A DNA stretch of 64,000 nucleotides from VRUE01 sp963805455 (GCA_963805455.1 CAWDUJ010000015.1:62001-126000), one strand, 5' to 3'; positions 32,070 to 41,479 are shown, counted from the first letter of the stretch. Notes: a model not told the origin generated them from the sequence alone. Numbers and translations: made by a program.

Positions 32070-34072
32070 GCGAACAGAACGAACAGCCCCGGCTCGACTC
32101 GATCGACTCCCCGGCCGACCTCCACGGCCTCGACGACGCCCAGCTGCAGCAGGTCGCGCAGGAGATGCGCACCTACATCATCGACACGATCGGGGAGATC
32201 GGCGGTCACTTCGGCGCCAACCTCGGCACCTGTGAGCTCGCGGTCGCGCTCCACAGCCTGCTCGACTCGCCCCGCGACAAGATTCTCTGGGACGTCGGCC
32301 ACCAGGCCTATCCCCACAAGGTCCTGACCGGGCGCCGCGACGCTCTGCCGACGATCCGCAAGCACCAAGGCCTGGCGCCGTTCTGCTCGATCTTCGAGTC
32401 CGAGCACGACATCATGGGCGCCGGCCACGCGTCGACCTCGATCGGGTACGCGGTCGGCCTCAAGGAGGCGATGCGCAAGGGGATCGGCGTGGACGGGAAA
32501 GTCGCGGCCGTAATAGGCGACGGGGCGCTGACCGGCGGCGTCGCCTACGAGGCGCTGCACGCGGCGGGCGGCCTCCAGACCCCGATCGTGATCGTCCTCA
32601 ATGACAATGGGATGTCGATCTCGCCCAACGTCGGCGCGATGTCCGGCTATTTCAACCGGGTCCGTCTCAACCCCCGCCTGTACCACGCCCGCGAGGAGGT
32701 CGAGGATCGGCTGACCAAACTGCCGCTCGGCCTCGGCAAACGGATCGAACGACTCGGCCCCGAGATCAAGTCGGCGATCAAGGCCTACTGGGCGCCGGGG
32801 CTCTTCTTCGAGGAGCTCGACCTCGCCTACATCGGGGTGATCGACGGCCACGACGTGCGGGCGCTGCGCCGCGCGCTACGTGAGGCGTTCGAGGCCGAGC
32901 GTCCCGTGGTCCTCCACATCCACACAGTCAAGGGCAAGGGGTTCGCACCTGCCGAGGAGGGCGGCCTCGAGGGGATGGAGAAATGGCACGCGGCGAAGCC
33001 GAAGTCGATCGTCGACGGCAAGCCCGCATCGCTGGTCGAGGTCCGGGAGTCGGACTCACCGACCGCGATTGCCCCCGAACGGCTCGAGAAGCCGCCCGAG
33101 GCCGATGCGCCGCCCCAGTACACGCAGGTGTTCGCCGACGCGATGGTGGGCGAGGCGCGCCGCGACGACCGGGTGATCGGGATCACGGCGGCGATGGCGG
33201 GGGGGACCGGCCTGCAGAAGCTCGCCGAAGAGCTGCCCGAGCACTACTACGACGTCGGGATCGCCGAGCAGAACGCGGTGCTGCTCGCCTCCGGGCTGGC
33301 GATCCAGGGCGCGAAACCGGTCTGCGCGATCTACTCGACCTTCCTCCAGCGCGCCTACGACCAGCTGATACACGACGTCTGTCTCCAGGAACTCGACGTC
33401 GTCTTCGCGATGGACAGGGCGGGCCTGGTCGGCGACGACGGCCCGACCCACCACGGCGCCTTCGACATCTCCTACATGCGGCCGCTGCCGAACATTGTCG
33501 TGATGGCGCCTCGGGACGAGGCGACGCTGGTGAACATGCTGCGGACGGCGATCGCCCACGAGGGCCCGGCGGCCCTGCGCTACCCGCGTGGCGCGGCGGA
33601 GGGGGTCGAGCTGCCGCGGCGGCCCGAGGAGATTCCGATCGGAACCGGCGAGCTGCTCGAGAGCGGCGAGCGGGTGGCTTTGCTGGGCTACGGCTATGGG
33701 GTAAACGTGGCGCGCGATGCCGCCGAGATCCTCGCCGGCCACGACCTCCGGCCAACCGTCGCCGACGCGCGCTTTGCGAAGCCGATCGACACCGAGCTAC
33801 TCGAGCGACTGGCGCTGGGCCACGACCTGATCGTCACGATCGAGGAGGGCGTCCTGCCCGGAGGCTTCGGCTCGGCGGCGCTCGAACACCTCGAGGATGC
33901 CTTCAGCGACCGGCCCGAGGAGCGCGCCCGGCTCCTCAGGATCGGACTGCCGGACCGCTTCGTGACCCACGGAAAGCCGGCGCTCCTGCGCGAGGAAGTC
34001 GGCTTCACCGGGGCCTCGGTCGCCGAGCGCGTTCTCGCCGAGTTGCGCTCCGGAGAACCGGCGCTGCGATGA
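32066..34072 (+). CDS. dxs: 1-deoxy-D-xylulose-5-phosphate synthase
   Basis: 668 residues, thiamine-diphosphate enzyme joining pyruvate and glyceraldehyde 3-phosphate, first step of the MEP pathway. Motifs: GHFGANLGTCELAVALH, DVGHQAYPHKVLTGR, the ThDP loop GDGALTGGVAYEALHAAG with LNDNGMSI, transketolase pyrimidine domain DVGIAEQNAVLLASGLA and DGPTHHGAFD. The ATG overlaps the preceding stop (ATGA). It ends the efp operon; strong hairpins follow at 34219-34260. Confidence 0.97.
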   Translation: MSEQNEQPRLDSIDSPADLHGLDDAQLQQVAQEMRTYIIDTIGEIGGHFGANLGTCELAVALHSLLDSPRDKILWDVGHQAYPHKVLTGRRDALPTIRKHQGLAPFCSIFESEHDIMGAGHASTSIGYAVGLKEAMRKGIGVDGKVAAVIGDGALTGGVAYEALHAAGGLQTPIVIVLNDNGMSISPNVGAMSGYFNRVRLNPRLYHAREEVEDRLTKLPLGLGKRIERLGPEIKSAIKAYWAPGLFFEELDLAYIGVIDGHDVRALRRALREAFEAERPVVLHIHTVKGKGFAPAEEGGLEGMEKWHAAKPKSIVDGKPASLVEVRESDSPTAIAPERLEKPPEADAPPQYTQVFADAMVGEARRDDRVIGITAAMAGGTGLQKLAEELPEHYYDVGIAEQNAVLLASGLAIQGAKPVCAIYSTFLQRAYDQLIHDVCLQELDVVFAMDRAGLVGDDGPTHHGAFDISYMRPLPNIVVMAPRDEATLVNMLRTAIAHEGPAALRYPRGAAEGVELPRRPEEIPIGTGELLESGERVALLGYGYGVNVARDAAEILAGHDLRPTVADARFAKPIDTELLERLALGHDLIVTIEEGVLPGGFGSAALEHLEDAFSDRPEERARLLRIGLPDRFVTHGKPALLREEVGFTGASVAERVLAELRSGEPALR

Positions 34073-34162
34073 CGGTTGAGGAAGCTTGCACCAAAGCGCT
34101 CAATCGGCTAGCCTGCGCGGGCCTCTTGAAGGCAGAGAAGCAATTTCGTTGGGTTAACGAAT

Positions 34163-34214
34163 CGTTTCTGGGGTTTTCAGGGAGAAGAGGCATGTAGCTC
34201 TGTATATGCGGATC
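34163..34214 (+). repeat. RNA-like repeat motif, copy 1
   Basis: A 52-nt segment shared with 42456-42509 (about 80% by eye). It reads CGTTTCTGGGGTT, then CAGGGAG, then a stem-loop whose arms are 34190-34196 and 34203-34209, then GCGGATC. The stem differs from copy 2 by paired changes (see findings). A hairpin TTCGTT-GGGTT-AACGAA (34145-34161) precedes it. It lies between the convergent dxs and large secreted-protein genes. Confidence 0.6.
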
Positions 34215-37200
34215 CGTAGGGAAGCGGTCCGCTTCCCGCGGCCGGCTCTGCCGGCCGCGGCTGTATGTGGGCATGGTCGGCCCTCAGCGCCCGCGCTTGA
34301 GCTTGACCGCCAGGGCGGGCCCCGAGCGCTAACCCGTCGAGCGGGTAGATCGTGACCCGTAGACGGCCGCGGCGCAGGGCGCGTGGGATCGTGAGCCGCG
34401 GCTTGGCCGTGGTCTGCGTCGTCACGCTGCCGTTGGCCGACTCGAGGACGATCGTGTAGCTCGTCGCCCCGCGCTGGCCGAGCCAGCGCAGGCGCGCGCC
34501 GACGCGCTTGACGCCGCGGACGCGCCGCAGCTTGGTCGAGAACCTGAATCGAGCGACGCGGAACGTGTCCCGGGGTAGGTCGCTCTGGACGACCCGAGCC
34601 TCGATCGTGCGTCGGGCCGCACCCGCGGTCGGGTTTGGGGTGAACCGCACCCGCCCTTGAGCTTTGCTGGTCGTCGTGATGACCTGAGCGGCGACGGGCC
34701 CGCGTTCGACAAAGGTGACCCTCTGGCCGGGAATCGTCCGCAGGCTCCAACCCAGTGTCCGCTTCGCCCCCTTGCCGCTGACGCGGGCGTGGATCCGGAT
34801 CGGTGGCCGGTTCTCGGCCGTGCTGACGCGAAACGGGCCGGGGCTGGTCGGTACCCCGACCAGTGGGACCAGCCGATAGGTGCCGGCGACCGGCTTGCGC
34901 ATGATGATTGTCGTCGTGCTGCGGGCGGGATCCTGGTAGAGCGTCGCCGACTTGGTCCTGACCGGATCGGAGCTCAGCGGCGAGCTGATCGAGAAGCCGC
35001 CGGGACCGCTCATCGCGACCATTGGCGCGCCCCCGGCGCCGCTCGCCTGGACGGCGAACAGGCTCCGGTTGGGCGGGACGACGATCGTGCCGGCATCGGA
35101 GGCCTGGGCGGCGGAGGCCGCCGCCGAGCTGAACGGCCCGAGGTCGCAGAGATCGCCGAACACGTCAGCGGACTGGCCCCAGCGCTTGCCGAACCCGATC
35201 CGGCTCTCGCCCTCGCCGATGCAGACCGCGTAGCCGCTCTTCGAGACGACCGCCTCGGCCGTTCCGGCGTTTCCGAAGAGGGAGACGGTGCCGGACGCAC
35301 CGACGTTGAAGTCGGTCTTCGTGAACCAGGCGTCCCTGATCTCGGCCAGCAGTCCCGTGCCGGCGATCGAGAGATCGAGCTTGCCCTTCAGCTCGACCTG
35401 TTTGCCGTTGATGTATTTGAGGCTCGTCTCGGCCACCGGGACCTCGACGATCTCGGCCTCACCCTTGCCCTCGACCGACCACGGCCCGGTTTTCGGGAGC
35501 TCCAGGGTCACCGTTCCTTTCAGGCCGAGCGCCTCACCGACGAGGGGCAGGGTCGGCCCGCCCGAGACGCCGACGGTCCCGCTGAATTTGACGCCACCGT
35601 CGTCGCCCTCTCCCGTGGCCCCGATTTCCTGGAAGAAGAACGGCGTCGCGCCGATCGGGGCGTTTATGTTCGAGGCGTTGATCGAGGCCTTCCGCAGCGG
35701 CCCGAGGAAGCCGCCGGGTCCAACCGCGAGCGCGAGCCCCAGCTTCTTCGATTTGCCGGCTTTGACCGGCGGCCCGAAGGAGATTGCCGCGCCCCCCTCG
35801 AACGACGGCCCCTCGGAGTCGAAGCCGAACGAGACGTCCTCGAGCTTCAACAGCCCCAGTAGCCAGGCCTCGTCGACGCTGGCCTTGCCGGTGAAGCTGA
35901 ACCCGTTCTCGTTCGAGGCGGTTGCGGTGAACTCGGCGCTCAGGCCTTTCGTCTCATCTGGTTTTCCGAGACCGAAGAAGTCATGAGTTGCCAACACCCT
36001 GGTCGGCAACCCGAGCTTGAGGCCGATCTCGGTCTTGCCGCCGCCCTGCTCGGTCATCTTCAAAGTCGGTGAGACGGTGAGCGGCAGCCCGGCGACGTCG
36101 AATGCCGCGGCGTCGACGTCTTTCTGCAGCTCGTCGAAAAGCGCAAAGGTCTGGGTCGCGGTCGCCGCAATCGCGCTGCCAAATGTGAGTTTGCTCGGCA
36201 ACCGCCAGGTCCCCGCCGCCCCGAGGTCGATCTTCGCCGGCCCGGTGGTCGCGACCACCGCCTCGACGGCCTCCTGGTGGAGTGTGATCGTTGCCCCCCC
36301 TTCGGGTCGGATCAAGAGCCCGTTCCAGGTCACCGGCCCGGCAGAGACATATGTCCGGTGGCCTCCGATCGTCCGCTCGGTGAAGCAGGCGGACGGATCC
36401 TCGCGCGCGACCAGCACGAAGGGGCCGACGTGCGCCATCGACGTAGTTCGCGGCGGCGCGCACACAGCCACCGGCGGCACCGTCGTCGCGGCGGCCGATG
36501 GAGAGCCGATCGACATCCCCGAAACGGACCAGGAGGCAGCGATCGTGTCCCCCTCGTTGCCGGCCTGATCACGCGGCAACACAGTGAAGGAGTGGGGGCC
36601 GTCGCTGAGCCCGACCAGGCGGGTGGGGCTCGCGCACCCCGACGGGTCGGCCCCGTCAAGCGAACAGAGAAACGTCGCCGGCTCGTCGGCGTGGAACTCG
36701 ATCGTCGCCTCGACGGGGTTGCCGTCCCCAGCGGGCGCGGCATCGAAGGCGGCCACCGGGGCAATCGTGTCGACCGTCCAGCTACGTGACGCGGCGGCGC
36801 CGGCCGCCTCGCCGTCCGGGTGGTATCGGACCTCGAACCGTCGCTGGCCCTCGGCGAGGCCGCTGAGGGAGAGCGGCGAGGTGCAGGGGGTGAACGTGGC
36901 GGAGTCGAGCCGGCACTCGAAACGGCCCGGGGGCGGGGACGTGTCCAGGGCGACGAACTCGAATTTCGCCGACTTCGAAGCAACTGCGCCCGAGGGCCCG
37001 GACGTAATCGCGACCGCGACCTGCGGACCGATGCTGCACTGCGACTGCAGGCTGACCGACGCGTCCCCCTGAAAGTGGCCGCCCCCGGCGTCGGCGGCGG
37101 CTCCATATCCGAAGCCCGAGAGATTGATTTCGTGGTTGCCGGGATCGAGCACGAGTTCCCGATGGCCGAACCCATATTCCTGACCATCGACCACCACCTC

Positions 37201-37767
37201 CACATCACTGCCGACCGGATCGAACGGGCCGTTCTGATCGTCACCCGAACCCGACGCGTCGCAGATCAGGGTGACCGGGCCGTCGTTCACCAGGAAGGAC
37301 AATCTCAGCTCCGCTGACAGGTTCATCCTCGCTTCGGAGACGACGAAGTTGAAGGCGTCTTCCACCGGGGGAGCGTCCTTGTCGACGTGCACGGATCCGG
37401 CCATTGCGGCCGAAATGGTCAGGCCGCCGTCTTCCGTCTCGACGTCGTGATCGGCACTGACGCTGCCATTTGCCGACGCGCTGGCGCCACCGCAGGTGGA
37501 AACGGATTCCTGATCGGAGACGCTGAAGGCTTTGACGTACGGACCGGGCCCCGAGGAGGAGTCGGACTTCTGGTCGATGGAAGGCGTGTGGGGCTCTTCG
37601 CAGGTTCCTCCTCCCGAAGCCATGGCGTTGGCTTCGGCAATGACGGCGCTCTGGCGCGAGAGGAGGGAGACCGTCCCGTCGGCGGCGACGGCGTCACCTA
37701 CGGGTCCCGCCGACGTCAACGCGCACAGCGGCGCCAGGGCGACAATCAGGCGGGACGAGCGCCACAC
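34177..37767 (-). CDS. Large secreted Ig-like repeat protein, C-terminus apparently frameshifted
   Basis: 1196 residues as read. The signal peptide covers about 1-29. Residues about 251-333 and 336-415 are two Ig-like repeats with FECRLDSATFTPCTSPLSL and FLCSLDGADPSGCASPTRL. A long beta-rich region of no recognised family and a fibronectin-like domain near the C-terminus (LRWLGQRGATSYTIVLES) follow. After GLALG the frame seems shifted: the other frame gives PALAVKLKRGR and stops at 34284, just before a strong hairpin, whereas this frame reads through the hairpin to 34177. Probably a surface or matrix protein. Confidence 0.75.
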   Translation of the reverse strand: MWRSSRLIVALAPLCALTSAGPVGDAVAADGTVSLLSRQSAVIAEANAMASGGGTCEEPHTPSIDQKSDSSSGPGPYVKAFSVSDQESVSTCGGASASANGSVSADHDVETEDGGLTISAAMAGSVHVDKDAPPVEDAFNFVVSEARMNLSAELRLSFLVNDGPVTLICDASGSGDDQNGPFDPVGSDVEVVVDGQEYGFGHRELVLDPGNHEINLSGFGYGAAADAGGGHFQGDASVSLQSQCSIGPQVAVAITSGPSGAVASKSAKFEFVALDTSPPPGRFECRLDSATFTPCTSPLSLSGLAEGQRRFEVRYHPDGEAAGAAASRSWTVDTIAPVAAFDAAPAGDGNPVEATIEFHADEPATFLCSLDGADPSGCASPTRLVGLSDGPHSFTVLPRDQAGNEGDTIAASWSVSGMSIGSPSAAATTVPPVAVCAPPRTTSMAHVGPFVLVAREDPSACFTERTIGGHRTYVSAGPVTWNGLLIRPEGGATITLHQEAVEAVVATTGPAKIDLGAAGTWRLPSKLTFGSAIAATATQTFALFDELQKDVDAAAFDVAGLPLTVSPTLKMTEQGGGKTEIGLKLGLPTRVLATHDFFGLGKPDETKGLSAEFTATASNENGFSFTGKASVDEAWLLGLLKLEDVSFGFDSEGPSFEGGAAISFGPPVKAGKSKKLGLALAVGPGGFLGPLRKASINASNINAPIGATPFFFQEIGATGEGDDGGVKFSGTVGVSGGPTLPLVGEALGLKGTVTLELPKTGPWSVEGKGEAEIVEVPVAETSLKYINGKQVELKGKLDLSIAGTGLLAEIRDAWFTKTDFNVGASGTVSLFGNAGTAEAVVSKSGYAVCIGEGESRIGFGKRWGQSADVFGDLCDLGPFSSAAASAAQASDAGTIVVPPNRSLFAVQASGAGGAPMVAMSGPGGFSISSPLSSDPVRTKSATLYQDPARSTTTIIMRKPVAGTYRLVPLVGVPTSPGPFRVSTAENRPPIRIHARVSGKGAKRTLGWSLRTIPGQRVTFVERGPVAAQVITTTSKAQGRVRFTPNPTAGAARRTIEARVVQSDLPRDTFRVARFRFSTKLRRVRGVKRVGARLRWLGQRGATSYTIVLESANGSVTTQTTAKPRLTIPRALRRGRLRVTIYPLDGLALGARPGGQAQARALRADHAHIQPRPAEPAAGSGPLPYGSAYTELHASSP
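34219..34260. terminator. Tandem hairpins between convergent genes
   Basis: Two adjoining inverted repeats: GGGAAGCGG/CCGCTTCCC (34219-34237) and CCGCGGCCGGC/GCCGGCCGCGG (34236-34260, perfect 11-bp stem, 3-nt loop). They lie between dxs and the large minus-strand gene and can terminate both transcripts; there is no U-tract. Confidence 0.6.
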
Positions 37768-37809
37768 GTGAGGACCTACACCCGACGCACGAATTGTGAG
37801 ATCGGTCAG

Positions 37810-38340
37810 CTAGGGACTGCTGGGCGCCGGACCGCGACGCAATACCCACATCGGGACGCCGATTAGCAGATAGAGCACGGCGACGCCGGTGAAGAAGAAC
37901 TTGATCGAGGCGAAGATCGTCGCCAGGACCGGAAAGGCGCTTCCGTGCCCTCCGAGCGTAAGCAGCAGGCAGACGTTCTCGAGGGCGTCGAAGGTGGCTC
38001 CGAGCGCGCCGAACCCGGCGATCGCGCCGCCGATCGCCGCCATCTTCCGCCAGCCGAGCTCGCGGGCGCGATCGCGGATGGCAGCGAGGGCGAGGGTGAG
38101 GAAGGTCCCGTAGGCGATCAGGAACCCGAAGTCGATGTAGAGCGACTCGCGGGCCGCATCCTGGCCCCTGTCGCCCCATTCGGCCATGATTTCTTCGGCG
38201 TGGCCCTGGCTGCCGCTGACCTCGAACGGGACGATGCCCGGACCCCCCGTGTCCTTCATCCGGCCATCCGAGGGCGACATAGCGATTAGCAGGAGGATCG
38301 TCGCGATCCCCGATGCGATCAAACCCCGCCGGCGCGTCAC
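37810..38340 (-). CDS. Small integral membrane protein
   Basis: 176 residues from the GTG at 38340. A GTG nine codons further upstream lies against the hairpin at 38369 and is less likely. Four hydrophobic segments: GLIASGIATILLLIAM, an internal FGFLIAYGTFLTLALAA, IGGAIAGFGALGATFDALE and FFFTGVAVLYLLIGVPMWVL. A Gly/Asp-rich loop follows the first helix and may be exposed outside. No family recognised. Confidence 0.7.
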   Translation of the reverse strand: MTRRRGLIASGIATILLLIAMSPSDGRMKDTGGPGIVPFEVSGSQGHAEEIMAEWGDRGQDAARESLYIDFGFLIAYGTFLTLALAAIRDRARELGWRKMAAIGGAIAGFGALGATFDALENVCLLLTLGGHGSAFPVLATIFASIKFFFTGVAVLYLLIGVPMWVLRRGPAPSSP

Positions 38341-38368
38341 GCCGTGATTATGCCCGGCCGGCCCCACA

Positions 38369-38401
38369 GAAAACGCCCCGCAGGGAAGGCGGGGCGTTTT
38401 C
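38369..38401. terminator. GC-rich hairpin with T/A flanks
   Basis: GAAAACGCCCCGC and GCGGGGCGTTTTC form a perfect 13-bp stem with a 7-nt loop, flanked by A and T runs, so it can act on either strand. On the minus strand it lies in the 5' leader of the membrane-protein gene, 28 nt before its GTG, where an intrinsic terminator would be an attenuator. No plus-strand gene ends here. Confidence 0.7.
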
Positions 38402-38402
38402 T

Positions 38403-38813
38403 GAATTGCCTCAGGGAGAGAATGCGGCCCCCGCAGGGACGGTGCGGATGACCGCTGTTCTTCTCCGTCCTTTACCCGGTTGAGTGGCTTTAAACCTCGA
38501 CGGTGGGATCGGTCAACCTGAGACGCGCCGCGACCATCTGAGCAACGCCAACGTCATGGCAACAGTCAGGTCGAACTAGTGGCTGACGATCGCCTGGGCG
38601 AACACGCCGCAAGGCGTCGGCGCGTCGCTGAGCATCGAGAAATCGAGCGTAGCGATCGTGACGGGCAAGGCTCGCGTTGCGACTTTCATCCGTATCGCCG
38701 TGAATTTTTCGTTCCCGTCGGAAACACCTTCGCCGTCGGGGATCGACGTGGAGTCGACGCCTGCCGGATCTCCCTCGATCCGGCGAATCGCCGGCGCGAG
38801 GAGTTGGGCGCGG
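38403..38813. other. Intergenic region with weak minus-strand promoter
   Basis: 411 bases without a convincing gene. TTGACC (38511-38516) and TTAAAG (38488-38493) on the minus strand, 17 bp apart, could drive the downstream membrane-protein gene through the hairpin at 38369. A minus-strand frame at 38576-38839 exists but has no ribosome site. Confidence 0.4.
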
Positions 38814-39254
38814 TCAAGCCGTTTCGCACTCGGGCACACGCATGCTCGGACCGATCACCGGGAACATCGCGTTTTGGCGGTCGGCTGAGTGATTGAGGCC
38901 GAGCCAGTGTCCGTACTCGTGGACGACGACGAGGCAGCGCATTCGACGGGTCATGCCCCGGGTAATTTTCATCTCGCATGGTCCGCTCTGGACCGGGTCC
39001 GGGATGGTTGCTTCGCCGAGAACGTGTTGCGGGAGCCTGGTAGACGAGACCGATCCAGTCGAGCATCGTGCTGGAACAGCCTGCTGCCAGTACGTCGCGG
39101 CGGCACCGAGGTCATCCTGGAGAGTTGCCGGCGCGGGGCCGGAGAGGGCGATGACGGTGCTTGCGAGGGCTGCGGCGAAAATCACGCTGACCCTGCCGAT
39201 GTTGCGGAATCCATAGGACAGAGAGCACCACAAACGTATGAGAACTTCTCTCAT
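38814..39254 (-). CDS. Small secreted matrixin-like zinc metalloprotease
   Basis: 146 residues. A hydrophobic N-terminal export segment (GRVSVIFAAALASTVIALSG) precedes a minimal metzincin-like domain. The zinc motif is VVHEYGHWLGLNHS (HExxHxxGxxH), followed after seven residues by a Met-turn-like NAMFPVIG. The domain is short for a matrixin (about 115 residues after the signal), so propeptide and accessory parts are missing. Codon bias is weaker than in housekeeping neighbours, suggesting an accessory gene. Confidence 0.8.
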   Translation of the reverse strand: MREVLIRLWCSLSYGFRNIGRVSVIFAAALASTVIALSGPAPATLQDDLGAAATYWQQAVPARCSTGSVSSTRLPQHVLGEATIPDPVQSGPCEMKITRGMTRRMRCLVVVHEYGHWLGLNHSADRQNAMFPVIGPSMRVPECETA

Positions 39255-39559
39255 ACATAGGTCCGTTTAAGCCATAGTGGCTAAAGTCTCGGACACTCAC
39301 CGCCCGCAGAGCCGAATCGCAACCACCGCCCGGACGTTTAATGCGGGGTGAGGCTCGACCGCCCAAAGAGGATCCATGCGAGTTTCGCCCCTTCGTCGCT
39401 CTATAACGCGAAGGCCAAGGGGGAACTCGATTGGAATTGCCAAGCCCAATTGTCCGAGGAGCAGAGGCTTGGGCGGCCGGAATCGGGATCAGGCTGTTGA
39501 AATTCGCAGCGGCGGCCGGACTGGCAGCGGGAAGGCGATCAGCGGGCCAGATCGGGTCG
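39255..39559. other. Intergenic region without clear gene
   Basis: 305 bases. Near 39268-39290 there is a short inverted repeat AGCCA-TAG-TGGCT, and TATGAGA/TCTCATA (39237-39255) surrounds the protease start codon; either could be an operator. A 64-codon plus-strand frame at 39376 has no supporting signal. Confidence 0.35.
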
Positions 39560-40312
39560 TCATGACCTGATCGTCAGCGGCACCCCGGCGCCAATGCGTC
39601 TTGCCAACCAGGTGATCGCCCTGGTGCGCAGCCGAATGCAGCCGTGGGAGACCGCCGTCCCCGGCACGCCGCTGAGATTGTGGGTCCCGTGAATGCCGAT
39701 TTGCCCCGGGCCTCCCTCGAATTCCTGGAAGACGTTCGACCGGGCGCTGGTGGCAAGAGCGAAGGGCCCGCCGGGCCCGGAGGAGGAGAGCGCGATGGCC
39801 TCCTCGATGAAGTAGGAACCCCTCGGCGTCGGCGTCGACGGCTTGCCGACGATCGCTCGAAAGTGGCGTCTGGCGTGGCCGCCGCGGTAGACGGTGACCC
39901 ACCGCGTAGAGAGTTTGACCACGATCCGCCAAGGGGTGGAGGTGAGTTTCGTCCGATTTGCCGAGATCCAGCCCGCATGCCCATTGGGGCGCCCGGGCAG
40001 GCGAACCCGCAGCCATGAGCCGCCGTTGCGACTGGTCGCCTGGCCGAGGACGGGAAGGATGGTCCGCGATCGGGTCAGTGGTCGGCGGGCATCGACGGAT
40101 TCGACTCGGCCCGAGTGCGCACTCGGCGCGACCCTCGCGACATGGCCGTGGAGGATCACGGCGAGCGACTGACTGGCCGGAACTCCGGAGCCGGCGGCTC
40201 CGGCGGGGGCAAGCAGAGCCGCGCCAACTCCAGCAACGATCAGCGCCAACACCAAAGCCGAACCCCTCCGGAAATAACCAGAGGGGTTCGGGGAGGCACT
40301 CCCAAGGGTCAT
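39560..40312 (-). CDS. L,D-transpeptidase (YkuD family)
   Basis: 250 residues. The start is the ATG overlapping the stop of the upstream gene (ATGA). A signal segment (SALVLALIVAGVGAALLAPAG) is followed by an SH3-like stretch (SWLRVRLPGRPNGHAGWI) and a YkuD domain with the catalytic motif HGTHNLSGVPGTAVSHGCIRL-type (nucleophile Cys in SHGCIRL). It makes 3-3 cross-links or attaches proteins to peptidoglycan outside the membrane. It is coupled to a broken DUF3494 gene. Confidence 0.92.
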   Translation of the reverse strand: MTLGSASPNPSGYFRRGSALVLALIVAGVGAALLAPAGAAGSGVPASQSLAVILHGHVARVAPSAHSGRVESVDARRPLTRSRTILPVLGQATSRNGGSWLRVRLPGRPNGHAGWISANRTKLTSTPWRIVVKLSTRWVTVYRGGHARRHFRAIVGKPSTPTPRGSYFIEEAIALSSSGPGGPFALATSARSNVFQEFEGGPGQIGIHGTHNLSGVPGTAVSHGCIRLRTRAITWLARRIGAGVPLTIRS

Positions 40313-41479
40313 CCCGTGAACGTGGATGGGCCGCTGGACGGTGTCAGCAGTGCCGAGGCGCAAGCGCGATACGGGAGGGTCGTCCTCTTATCGCGGGTAG
40401 CGTCCTTGAACGTCACGTGGACTCCGACCCGGTGTGCTCCAGGCGCAGCCCGCATCGACATCGCGAACGGGGATCCTCTGCGAGCGCCAATCGTCTTGCC
40501 GTCCATGCTGAAGACGACGCGCTTGATCTTGCGGCCGGTGACCGAGGCGCGAAATCCTGACGTGCAGGCATTGCGCGGCGTCGACCGGACGACGGCCGTG
40601 CCGTTCCTGGTCCGTTTACCGACCCTCGTCCGGTGTCCGGAGATGGCCCGGCCGGTGGTCGATTTGCCACCTGGCGCGGTGGCGCCTGGCACGGTGGTTG
40701 AGACCCCTGGCGTGCCTGATCCTGGCGGAGTAACCGGACCGGGCGGGGTGACCGGGCCGCCGGTTGCGCAAAGCGGCGCGCTGAGAACGTTGTTGATCAG
40801 CGTGACCCCGCCGGTGCGGGCCAGCATTCGCCCGACAACGGTCGCGCCGTTTTTCAGCGAGATCGAGGTCAGCGCCATCAGGTTCCCCTGGAAGGCGGTG
40901 GTGGTGCCGAGGTCCGCCGAGCTGCCGACCTGCCAATAGACGTTGCACGGTGAGGCTCCGTTGATAAGCGAGACCGAGCTGGCCGACCCGGTCGTCAGTG
41001 CCGAAGTGATCTGGAAGACGAATTCCGCGTTCGGGTCACCTTCGGCGTCGAGGGTGAGCGCCCCGTTGAGCAGTGCGTCCGAGGTGTACCTGTAGGCGCC
41101 GGGGGCAAGTGTCCTGTTGCCGAGGTCGGTCCCGGTCAGGTCATTGGCGGGCAATAACGGCCTGCCCGGCAGCGACGTTGTAGGCGTTCGTGAGATCGGA
41201 TTGCGCCTGTGCCGCGACGGCGTCGTTGTTGTGGGTCGCGCCGTTGACCACGGCGGGGAGACCGAAGCCGGTGATCGAGGTTCCGGGTGAAACACCGAGA
41301 TCGCCGTTGAGCACGGAGGGACCGGTGTTGGTGACTTCTTCACCGCCGAGGACGACGAATGGCTTGACGGTTGCGAGGTTGACCGGGGCGGCCAGTGCGG
41401 CCGGCACGGCGAAGAGCACGAGGGCAAAGGCGAGGATGATCCCCGCGATCCCACGCTTGGCGCGAATCGGGGTGGACAT
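40309..41479 (-). pseudogene. DUF3494 ice-binding-like protein gene, frameshifted
   Basis: Start ATG at 41479, preceded by GAAGGACC. The N-terminal part (signal IAGIILAFALVLFAVPAALA, then FVVLGGEEVTNTGPSVLNGD, SDLTNAYNVAAGQA) stops at 41141. The family continues in the next frame (LPANDLTGTDLGNRTLAPGA, FVFQITSALTTGSASSVSL, NVYWQVGSSADLGTTTAFQG, SISLKNGATVVGRMLARTG). A single-base shift near 41145-41170 would join them. A Pro/Gly linker and a C-terminal basic domain follow. The family binds ice or acts as adhesin outside the cell. It may be a true pseudogene, a sequencing error or a programmed shift. Confidence 0.75.

Noticed and set aside
34069..34197. A 42-codon plus-strand ORF whose ATG overlaps the dxs stop
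   Set aside because: It runs into the repeated RNA-like motif, the second copy of which does not keep the frame, and no homologue is recognisable.
38576..38839. Minus-strand frame of 87 codons downstream of the small metalloprotease
   Set aside because: No ribosome site, overlap with the protease in another frame, and no recognisable domain.
39376..39570. Plus-strand frame in the gap before the L,D-transpeptidase
   Set aside because: Arg/Gly-rich shadow-like translation with no start signal or family.
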